This document shows positions 39,147 to 45,130 of a DNA stretch of 45,130 bases, in pieces. Under the pieces are notes generated by a model that was given only the letters and a program-made list of their open reading frames with translations, made no database searches and was not told where the DNA came from. The DNA comes from a virus, in the IMG/VR virus record IMGVR_UViG_3300035670_000398, positions 1 through 45,130 of that record; one strand, written 5' to 3'. The position numbers were made by a program, and so were the translations under genes. Each line of letters starts with the position of its first letter. Within the stretch, counting starts at the first letter, position 1.

Positions 39147-39998
39147 TTATACCCTAGTCACAATGTTTTCAACCTGATAGCGGCGGACCACTTGTTGAAT
39201 GCTACGAACATTACCCCGAAGTTTGCTAAGACGTAACAGGTCCATCAGCTTAGGAGGTACGACTTCCGTATCCTTAAGACCTAGGATGGATTTCGTTATC
39301 AACTCGACGTCAGCTAATCGTTCACTGAGTGCTGGAATAGTGATACGTCCTGTAGAAATACGATAGTAAAGATCCATACGGAACTTCTTCTCTTCCACAA
39401 GTGTCTCTATGTTCTCATGTGTGGCGGATACAAGCTTAAAGGAAACAGGAACTGTATCAGTAGAACCAACTGGACGCACTACTTTCTCTTGAATAACACG
39501 AAGTAGTTTAGCTTGTACCATGATGGGTAACTCACCAATCTCATCAAGGAATAGAGTTCCATTATGAGCAGCACGAACTAAGCCACCATAGTTCTCACTA
39601 GCACCAGTGAAGCTACCTTTCTTATGTCCGAACAATTCACTCTCCATTAGTGATTCATTCGCCACAAAGCCAGCACAGTTGATAGCTACAAATTTGCCAT
39701 CACGCCTACCATGCAAAGCTTTAGCAATAAGTTCTTTTCCTGTACCAGTTTGTCCAGTGATTAAGACTGGATCTTCTACGTTAGACCATCGGCGGACTAA
39801 GTCCTTCATTACCCCGCACGCAGGGTCTTGTGTGATAAAGTCCCTTAGCCACTTCTCAGTTTCTAGCGAAGCAAGTGTAACTGGCGTAGTCGCATCACGT
39901 CCCAGGATTTGCTGTGCATAGATGTCCATCCCTGATTCCGTTAGGAGTTTCGCAAAGTCCTCTTTGCTCATCAATTTCTCTAGTGTTTCTTTGTCCAT
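39147..39998 (-). CDS. Sigma-54 activator AAA+ protein without receiver or HTH domain
   Basis: This 283-residue protein has Walker A GQTGTGKE (82-89), the sigma-54-contacting loop GSFTGA (128-133; family GAFTGA), Walker B LFLDEI (149-154), the arginine finger FRMDLYYRI (206-214) and sensor II GNVR (262-265). These define bacterial enhancer-binding proteins that melt RpoN promoters using ATP. The first 60 residues match no receiver domain, and the protein ends 18 residues after sensor II, so the usual Fis-type DNA-binding domain is missing. A GAGGAAG site precedes ATG 39998. It is the direct neighbour of promoter P3, and three more such promoters lie in the window. Confidence 0.92.
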   Translation of the reverse strand: MDKETLEKLMSKEDFAKLLTESGMDIYAQQILGRDATTPVTLASLETEKWLRDFITQDPACGVMKDLVRRWSNVEDPVLITGQTGTGKELIAKALHGRRDGKFVAINCAGFVANESLMESELFGHKKGSFTGASENYGGLVRAAHNGTLFLDEIGELPIMVQAKLLRVIQEKVVRPVGSTDTVPVSFKLVSATHENIETLVEEKKFRMDLYYRISTGRITIPALSERLADVELITKSILGLKDTEVVPPKLMDLLRLSKLRGNVRSIQQVVRRYQVENIVTRV

Positions 39999-40054
39999 AG
40001 TATTTAACTTCCTCTACATCGTAACCTAGTTGTTGCAGTTTATCCCAAACTTGT

Positions 40055-41695
40055 TTACACGTCAATAGTGGGTCCGTCGTTTCCACTATCATCCTCGTCA
40101 ATATAAAGACCTTCATCATCACCTTCCTTTAACTCTACCTCCCGAGATAGAATCTCCTTTACTCTTTCGAGTTGTTTTGTATTCGCTCTCACAATATCAC
40201 CAGACCAATTCTCCGAAGGATTGGAAACCAGTTCGCGTAGTGACGCTAGTTTAATTCTAACCTTTGCTTCTACTTGTTCCTCAATAGTACCGGCGTAGAA
40301 CACCCAGGTCTGTGGTGTATCAGACCATGAAGTAATACGGGGCAGGCGACCTGCTGCTTGAAATGTTTCAATAGCTGAGTAAGTTGGAGAGAAGAATCCC
40401 TCACGCTGTCTCATGTGTGGCTCGGCATGGTGCAGAGATAGAGCTACGCCGCCAGCCTTGAAGGTATAAAAACAATAATGAGATTCATCCCGCTGGAACT
40501 TGTCAATCTCCTTTTGCCGTTGCTTCTGTGATTGTGGTCCAAGCTCCAAGCCATCATACTCATCTGGAATATCTGACATACCGCCCCAGATAACAGAAAT
40601 ATCACTACGAGAGATACCCTTAGTGTTGATTAGGTATCCAATAGCTTTACCAATAGTCGCCTTGAAGTTACAAGCACAAGCAGCTGACCGTCCTTCTGCT
40701 ACCGAACTAATCATCATCTCTGCGAGGTCCTCAGACCTACAGAGTTCTGCTGCTTGACGGAACTTTAATATGGCAACCCACAGTTCAGCTATACCACCAG
40801 GAGCTTCACGATCAATCTTAGCTAAGTCATCAAGGAATCTTTCATAGGCTTTCTCGTAGAACTCTTTTTGCTCTGGTGTGCGAAAGTTAATTTTGATAGT
40901 TGTGTTACGAGGATGATACAACTTACGTCCAAGCTTTGCAAAGCTTTTCTGTACATCTTGATAACGAGTTCGATAGATATACTTCCCCATCTTCTCGCGG
41001 AAGTTTGCCATTGATTTGGCAGAATGTTCATGCGGTGCACAGTTAAATGCACAACAACTAGCTGCAAAGCTAGGCCACGTCCGCGATGTCAAGGGTTCTT
41101 CTGACCAACCAAACTTAATCATCACTTGCGTAGCTGTAGCAAATGCTTTATGCTCCGCAATAGTAGTACCAGAGGAAGCAGAACTGAAGATCCATTTACA
41201 TTCTACGCCCCATTGCTTTGCATCTTGAGTATGCAAGTAGTCAATGAGACATTGAAAGATACGAGTCTGTTGTGAGGCTTCACCCTTAAGGGCTTGACAT
41301 TCATCTACGATAATGAGACGAGGGATAACGATTGGTGACCAGTGATAGACAAAAGTCTCAACTCCTTTAAGTATCTCCCACTTACCTTCGATAAAGTTCT
41401 CACCAAAGGACGAGCGGAACTGGTCATAGTTAGTAACTAGTTTAATTACGTTATCGAGTTTAAATTCTTTAATAACTCGTTTAGTTTGCGTAACTGCTGT
41501 TGCCTTAGTGATCCATACAACAGGCCACAGGCGTGGTTGTGCTGTGATATAAGGGAGTAGTTGTTGGACTGCTAGGCAAATAGAATATGTCTTACCAAAC
41601 CCAGGTGGGTCGGTAATCATATAGGCATTACAAGTGCTAAGGGCCGCTGCTATCTTATTGGCGGCTTGCTCCTGAAATTCAATCGCTTGAATCAT
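40055..41695 (-). CDS. DEAH/SNF2-type superfamily 2 helicase
   Basis: This 546-residue protein has motif I DPPGFGKT (29-36), motif II VDECQ (130-134), a motif III-like WIFSSASSGTT, and a C-terminal motif VI-like FQAAGRLPR near 455. The DEAH box is DECQ. Superfamily 2 helicases of this size in phages remodel or unwind branched DNA in replication and recombination. The gene ends 56 bases before the activator gene and begins inside the previous gene by 17 bases, so it belongs to the early operon. Confidence 0.85.
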   Translation of the reverse strand: MIQAIEFQEQAANKIAAALSTCNAYMITDPPGFGKTYSICLAVQQLLPYITAQPRLWPVVWITKATAVTQTKRVIKEFKLDNVIKLVTNYDQFRSSFGENFIEGKWEILKGVETFVYHWSPIVIPRLIIVDECQALKGEASQQTRIFQCLIDYLHTQDAKQWGVECKWIFSSASSGTTIAEHKAFATATQVMIKFGWSEEPLTSRTWPSFAASCCAFNCAPHEHSAKSMANFREKMGKYIYRTRYQDVQKSFAKLGRKLYHPRNTTIKINFRTPEQKEFYEKAYERFLDDLAKIDREAPGGIAELWVAILKFRQAAELCRSEDLAEMMISSVAEGRSAACACNFKATIGKAIGYLINTKGISRSDISVIWGGMSDIPDEYDGLELGPQSQKQRQKEIDKFQRDESHYCFYTFKAGGVALSLHHAEPHMRQREGFFSPTYSAIETFQAAGRLPRITSWSDTPQTWVFYAGTIEEQVEAKVRIKLASLRELVSNPSENWSGDIVRANTKQLERVKEILSREVELKEGDDEGLYIDEDDSGNDGPTIDV

Positions 41696-42005
41696 CTAAT
41701 ACCTTTCCCCAAATGGTTCGAGTAGTACCTGGCTTAACTACTTTAATGAGCCATTGTTTCACTGTACGGATGGTAGAGAAACGACTACTGTCTATAATCA
41801 TGATACGATATTTAACACCATCAGTATCAGGTCCAGCTTCACACTTCCATTTGGATGCACCAGGAAAGTTTCTAGTCCGCAGCTCAACGGTAATATCATC
41901 TGGCAGCTTACCAAGGATGGCTTCTATTGCAGCATGGCATACAGGTGAACTACCTTTACTGTCATGATAGAAAGATTCAGCATCGTTAGTTAATTTCAAT
42001 TTCAT
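41679..42005 (-). CDS. Unknown early protein
   Basis: This 108-residue protein (MKLKLTNDAESFYHDSKGSS) is beta-rich (DDITVELRTRNFPGASKW) with a basic end. It shares 17 bases with the helicase gene and is co-transcribed with it. No family is recognised. Confidence 0.6.
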   Translation of the reverse strand: MKLKLTNDAESFYHDSKGSSPVCHAAIEAILGKLPDDITVELRTRNFPGASKWKCEAGPDTDGVKYRIMIIDSSRFSTIRTVKQWLIKVVKPGTTRTIWGKVLDDSSD

Positions 42006-42011
42006 AGTAAA

Positions 42012-42203
42012 TCATCCTTGTTCTATATGGTTTTTTAACTCAGCCTCCACATCAATTAGATCGTCTTTATTATGATCATTCCAGTTATTAATTAGTTCTC
42101 GACATGCGGCGTCTATTATCACATCCTCAATACTACCGAGAAAAGCGCCACGGATGCCATCAACTAAATCACATAAAGCGGCTTCAAGATTTCCATTATT
42201 CAT
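42012..42203 (-). CDS. Unknown acidic early protein
   Basis: This 63-residue, acidic, helical protein (SIEDVIIDAACRELINNWND) with a helical C terminus is joined by an ATGA overlap to the preceding gene. Small acidic early phage proteins often inhibit host enzymes, but nothing specific is seen here. Confidence 0.55.
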   Translation of the reverse strand: MNNGNLEAALCDLVDGIRGAFLGSIEDVIIDAACRELINNWNDHNKDDLIDVEAELKNHIEQG

Positions 42204-42436
42204 ATAATTTCAATTTCATTTGCGTCCTTTATATCTTCGATATGTGGGGTTATTTTATCAACAGGTAAACCAAGCAGCAAGTTAACGTAGTATGCATCTG
42301 CCAGTTCCACTATCTTAGTTCTATCTAGTTTAACTGGTGGCACTAGCCAAGTCTCAAGACACATACCCACCTGACGTAATCCTTCATCGCAGAGTGGGAA
42401 CTCTATGCCCTCAGAGGTTGTTACTTTATGGAACAT
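42200..42436 (-). CDS. Unknown early protein
   Basis: This 78-residue soluble protein (MFHKVTTSEGIEFPLCDEGL) has two helical stretches and an acidic end. It overlaps both the small membrane peptide gene upstream and the next gene. Confidence 0.55.
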   Translation of the reverse strand: MFHKVTTSEGIEFPLCDEGLRQVGMCLETWLVPPVKLDRTKIVELADAYYVNLLLGLPVDKITPHIEDIKDANEIEII

Positions 42437-42522
42437 AACTTCGTTATAGTTGCGCCGATAATGTATAACGTCACCACTATTAGTAGTGCATTGTCCTTTA
42501 GAATGTTATTGAACTTGTCCAT
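42421..42522 (-). CDS. 33-residue membrane peptide
   Basis: ATG 42522 opens a 33-codon frame ending TAA 42421-42423, covering the gap between two early genes. Residues 13-26 (ALLIVVTLYIIGAT) are a membrane helix flanked by Lys. It overlaps both neighbours by 16-25 bases. Weak evidence, but it explains an otherwise empty gap. Confidence 0.4.
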   Translation of the reverse strand: MDKFNNILKDNALLIVVTLYIIGATITKLCSIK

Positions 42523-42935
42523 AGTGAATCAATCTCCGTGTCGAACATGGCTTCATACTCGTCCTCCAATAGGACACCGAAGGACTGGGCCATAGGTAAG
42601 TTGGTTTTATTTTTACTGATGTCATCCACTAACCTACTTGCCATCTCCAGAGTCATACCGAACTTCGCCTGTATGCCTTGTGCCAGCTTAGCCTTAGCTT
42701 CTTGACGGCGCAACTTGCGGATACGCAAGCCCTCTACTATGGCATTGCGCTTATCTCTACGCTCCTGAGTTACTAGCCAGTCCTTTTGCCAATAGAGATA
42801 GTAGACTTCACCCTCAAGCTCAAGATGAACTTCGTTAAAACTGGTCAACAGTTTTGCATCATCCTTACTGATGGCTGCAAACTCACGATTGCGAATCAAT
42901 AGCTCCGCAAACCTTCGTTCGGTTATTGTTATCAT
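42498..42935 (-). CDS. Unknown early protein, Arg/Lys-rich helical middle
   Basis: The start is ATG 42935 (MITITERRFAELLIRN) with GAGGAGGGAGT just before it; an earlier Met in frame lacks this site. The middle (about 55-95) is Arg/Lys-rich helix (RRDKRNAIVEGLRIRKLRRQ), suggesting nucleic acid binding, and the end is acidic. Confidence 0.6.
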   Translation of the reverse strand: MITITERRFAELLIRNREFAAISKDDAKLLTSFNEVHLELEGEVYYLYWQKDWLVTQERRDKRNAIVEGLRIRKLRRQEAKAKLAQGIQAKFGMTLEMASRLVDDISKNKTNLPMAQSFGVLLEDEYEAMFDTEIDSLWTSSITF

Positions 42936-43269
42936 ACTCCCTCCTCTCGAGTTCTTTAGCAATTAAACTAGCAGCCTTGGCACGAAGCAAATCACCAGCA
43001 CGATCATGGTTAAACCACATACCACGTGAAAATTTACCATTGAAATTCCAAGATGTTGAGATAATATAGAATTCATAAGCCTCACGGATATCATAATTTT
43101 TACTAGTACATCGAAAAGCAAAGCACAATCCAGAGCTAGTAGTTTGTAACTGACTCTTACTACGTTTATCACGTGTAATTTTATACGCGTTAGCTATCCG
43201 CCGCCACTGTTTGGGTGTACCTGGAATGTAGATAGGGTATGGTGACAGGTCTAGGTCTTTGGGTTTCAT
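42883..43269 (-). CDS. Unknown early protein
   Basis: This 128-residue protein (MKPKDLDLSPYPIYIPGTPK), with a positively charged front, two Cys close together (SSGLCFAFRCTS) and a helical end, overlaps the next gene by 53 bases. No recognised domain. Confidence 0.55.
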   Translation of the reverse strand: MKPKDLDLSPYPIYIPGTPKQWRRIANAYKITRDKRSKSQLQTTSSGLCFAFRCTSKNYDIREAYEFYIISTSWNFNGKFSRGMWFNHDRAGDLLRAKAASLIAKELERREYDNNNRTKVCGAIDSQS

Positions 43270-43553
43270 ACAACAACAGCACTCTTTATAGATGTTTCAG
43301 TCTTTATCTCACGAATCTCATACTGGCAAGTTGAAGCAGCTTTCTTATTGGACAACTTTCCATTGAAAATATCCACATACTTAAAGCAAGTACTAAGAAT
43401 ATCAACCACTTGAACTGGCGTGGTGTACATATCCAACTTAATCAAGTCTCCTATCTTGACAGTCGATGATGTATTAAAAGAATATCTTTTCATCGTTTGA
43501 TATTCTCGCTTAGACAGAAGTTTATTTGTATATACTACTAGAATTGTTTTCAT
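43266..43553 (-). CDS. Unknown beta-rich early protein
   Basis: This 95-residue protein (MKTILVVYTNKLLSKREYQT) has several short strands (YSFNTSSTVKIGDLIKLDMY), like a small SH3-type barrel. ATGA overlaps join both neighbours. No specific function. Confidence 0.55.
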   Translation of the reverse strand: MKTILVVYTNKLLSKREYQTMKRYSFNTSSTVKIGDLIKLDMYTTPVQVVDILSTCFKYVDIFNGKLSNKKAASTCQYEIREIKTETSIKSAVVV

Positions 43554-43741
43554 ATTTTATCTCCATAGTTAGCAACTAAGTAAAGATAGAGTCCATCCTC
43601 TTCTGCTTCTCTTTCATCATTACTACTCCACTTCGCACGAAGTTTACATAACAACCTATATCCTCTTGACCATTGACCAGAGTGGTAATGAGCACAGAAG
43701 ATAGCGAGCGTGAAGTAATCTTCTTTACGAATCTTTTTCAT
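43550..43741 (-). CDS. Unknown basic-aromatic early protein
   Basis: This 63-residue protein (MKKIRKEDYFTLAIFCAHYH) is rich in Tyr, Trp and Arg in the middle and acidic near the end. The 76-base gap upstream (43742-43817) holds a GAAAGTGTA/TACACTTTC inverted repeat and a TGGGTG-G-CACCCA palindrome, which may be regulatory. Confidence 0.55.
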   Translation of the reverse strand: MKKIRKEDYFTLAIFCAHYHSGQWSRGYRLLCKLRAKWSSNDEREAEEDGLYLYLVANYGDKI

Positions 43742-43817
43742 AGAAAGTGTAACCCAAGTGGAGTTTTAAACGGTGATCTTATGGGTGGCACCCACCATTC
43801 CGCCATGCTATTAAGCA

Positions 43818-44039
43818 CTACACTTTCCTCAATACCAAAAGATCATTATCATAACTCTTGTCTAACTTATCTCCAAGCTTACCCAAGTGTTTAGGTACAC
43901 AGAAACCTAACTTACCTTCTATTACTTCCACTGGACCAGCTAGTTGCTCTACGTTATTCCTTGCTGTGATTAAATCATCCTCTCGAATGATAGCACCAAT
44001 CCTAACCTTCTTCCAACCGGGGAATTTATTTTGTTTCAT
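43818..44039 (-). CDS. Unknown early protein
   Basis: This 73-residue protein (MKQNKFPGWKKVRIGAIIRE) with alternating strands and charged residues overlaps the previous stop by ATGA. Possibly an SH3-like small domain. No family is recognised. Confidence 0.55.
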   Translation of the reverse strand: MKQNKFPGWKKVRIGAIIREDDLITARNNVEQLAGPVEVIEGKLGFCVPKHLGKLGDKLDKSYDNDLLVLRKV

Positions 44040-44290
44040 ACCATTTCAGTGTAAGCCTCAAGCACAATAGAACCGCCAGGTCCACTGCTCCTGAGATTAG
44101 TTGCGATTTGTAATTGTTCTTTCGTTACCTTATAAACTTTACCGTCAGAAAGATTGGCGGCTTTGCAGGCGTAGTTACTGTTACGTCTAGTCTGACACAA
44201 GACTAACAAAGCTTTGTTGTCAACGCGGATAAGAGAGCCAGGTTTGTAGTTAAGCACACGCACCTTATCTTGTCTGATTATAACTTGCAT
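44036..44290 (-). CDS. Unknown beta-rich early protein
   Basis: This 84-residue protein (MQVIIRQDKVRVLNYKPGSL) has a strand-turn-strand pattern through residue 55 (DNKALLVLCQTRRNSNYACK) and a Gly-rich end. It may be a small nucleic-acid-binding barrel. The leader upstream contains the structured RNA. Confidence 0.55.
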   Translation of the reverse strand: MQVIIRQDKVRVLNYKPGSLIRVDNKALLVLCQTRRNSNYACKAANLSDGKVYKVTKEQLQIATNLRSSGPGGSIVLEAYTEMV

Positions 44291-44335
44291 AATTTATTGT
44301 GGTAGTTTTTGAATAGTTCCCTGCCAAACTACTAT

Positions 44336-44477
44336 AATATAGTGGAAGGATTCGAACCTTCGGTCGGCCCTAGATTACTTGTTATACTCGATCCATTACT
44401 GTCGGGTACTTAACATTTCATCTAGTCCCGAGAATGTTTCCATTCACCACTATGCCATTTGTGGCCAACACTATATT
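44336..44477 (-). ncRNA. Structured RNA with tRNA-like T arm and closing stem
   Basis: The ends pair perfectly over 9 bp (AATATAGTG with CACTATATT). Inside the 3' end is a canonical T arm, GAAGG-TTCGAAT-CCTTC, placed directly before the closing stem as in tRNA. Other hairpins are GAATG-GAAA-CATTC (GNRA loop), GCCA-CAAA-TGGC, and a CTAGAT/ATCTAG pair closing about 45 bases. No normal D arm or 7-base anticodon loop is found, and the length (about 140) is too long for a plain tRNA. It may be a tRNA relic, a tRNA with an insert, or a new small RNA. Confidence 0.5.
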
Positions 44478-44478
44478 A

Positions 44479-45075
44479 TTAATCCTCCGTTGTTCGCTTA
44501 CGTGATTCAATCTTCGCCTGTAGCTCTGCTAATTTGGCGAAGTAGATAGGCAACTTACTCATGTCAATAGGCAGCCCAGTGTCCGGGTCCACCTTATCAA
44601 CCATGACTGCCTTCATGTACGCATCAAGGTTGGCTTTCAACTCCTTGATAGGTGTACGATCTGGGCCTTCGGATTGCAACTTGCAGAATGTCTCATCGTC
44701 AAACTTCTCGAAGTTGTTAGACCTACAGTCACGATCATGCGCTCGGCTACGCGAGCATTGCCGTGCATGAGTATCTGCAACCAAGGCATCGTAGCCTTGG
44801 AATAGCAGCCACTCCGCAAGGTTACTAGAGTTAGGTTCAGCAGGGACATACGCCGGAGCGTTGTCACCTTCACGTTTGATTCGATCCGGCGGCGAGCAGA
44901 CGTAAGTCCATTCGATCTCTGCCTTCCCATCAAGAGCAATAAGCTTCTCAGCCAATTGCTTGATTACATTAGCATCAACCTTACGTTTAACCGTAAGAGG
45001 TTGGCTTGCATTTACAATAGACTGATACTTATATGCAACCTCAGTCTCGGTGGTTGGCGTTGGGGTTTGTTCCAT
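44479..45075 (-). CDS. Unknown early protein (first leftward gene in the window)
   Basis: This 198-residue protein starts MEQTPTPTTETEVAYKYQSI, with a polar front, a charged middle (KRKVDANVIKQLAEKLIALD), a Cys/His/Arg-rich patch (ARQCSRSRAHDRDCRSNNF, about 103-121) and helical end. The patch could bind metal or nucleic acid. No family is recognised. The 55 bases upstream to the window end hold no clear promoter apart from an AT-rich TATAAA near the start codon. Confidence 0.6.
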   Translation of the reverse strand: MEQTPTPTTETEVAYKYQSIVNASQPLTVKRKVDANVIKQLAEKLIALDGKAEIEWTYVCSPPDRIKREGDNAPAYVPAEPNSSNLAEWLLFQGYDALVADTHARQCSRSRAHDRDCRSNNFEKFDDETFCKLQSEGPDRTPIKELKANLDAYMKAVMVDKVDPDTGLPIDMSKLPIYFAKLAELQAKIESRKRTTED

Positions 45076-45130
45076 AGATTATTTATACTGGTAGTTTGTT
45101 TTGATACGACGATACTGATGACCACGGATT

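Noticed and set aside
39676-39692. Minus-strand TGGCAAATTTGTAGCT inside the activator gene
   Set aside because: The spacing is right, but the -24 box lacks CG and the -12 box is TAGC; it lies in the middle of the AAA+ coding sequence.
39895-40122. Open frame of 75 codons across the helicase end and the activator start
   Set aside because: It overlaps the activator by about 100 bases in another frame and its second half reads as a shadow. The 56-base gap could be a short leader with the GAGGAAG site of the activator gene. A small gene remains possible but is not supported.
1-45130. CRISPR arrays, insertion sequences, integrase or repressor genes
   Set aside because: No spaced repeats, transposase motifs, tyrosine or serine recombinase motifs or lysogeny repressor were seen in either strand; the window looks lytic as far as it goes.

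Overview
The window is a large part of a tailed-phage genome, most likely a short-tailed (podovirus-like) phage. The morphogenesis genes run rightward (about 0.8-27.2 kb): small and large terminase, portal, scaffold, capsid, signal-peptide and fibre-like proteins, tail adaptor and nozzle candidates, and internal virion proteins including one of about 2,230 residues. The replication, recombination and regulatory genes run leftward (about 45.1-27.3 kb). The two blocks converge with a 12-base gap at 27.24 kb. The first 183 bases are the 3' end of another gene, and the two window ends do not join into one reading frame, so this is probably an internal piece of a larger genome. The host is not certain. 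Several secreted, Thr/Asn/Tyr-rich proteins resemble those common in Verrucomicrobiota and relatives, and the promoters described below need a host with sigma-54 (RpoN). Both host statements are inferences.

Left block. A strong terminator (201-236) and a 0.6-kb AT-rich leader precede terS-terL-portal-scaffold. The major capsid gene has its own leader. From 7.1 to 14.9 kb there is an unusual run of small genes, many with Sec signal peptides, one lipoprotein signal or membrane segments, mixed with LamG-like and repeat-fibre proteins and a methyltransferase. A 9.5-10.9 kb section looks more GC-rich. Tail adaptor, nozzle and internal virion proteins follow. The last one carries an HExxH protease-like motif, an ADP-ribosyltransferase-like (polyvalent) domain and repeated KYQGD-type linkers.

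Right block, in transcription order: about a dozen small early genes and a structured RNA with a tRNA-like T arm, a DEAH-type helicase, an AAA+ protein with all the hallmarks of a sigma-54 activator, a 170-residue protein as its own transcription unit, then a RecB-like Fe-S nuclease, a Sak4-like ATPase, an SSB-like protein, a small foreign-looking cassette, and a family A DNA polymerase. The polymerase is split into two genes, separated by two unrelated genes, and its second piece carries a 300-residue intein in the polymerase motif B.

Main discovery candidate. The phage appears to encode its own sigma-54 (RpoN) activator, reduced to the AAA+ domain with no receiver and no DNA-binding domain. 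The window also contains four near-consensus -24/-12 promoters: before terS, before the capsid gene, directly after the activator gene, and before the genes downstream of sak4. Three of the four carry a dyad at or just after the -12 element. No RNA polymerase or sigma factor gene is visible. I infer a temporal switch in which an early-expressed activator redirects host RpoN-RNA polymerase to middle and late phage genes.
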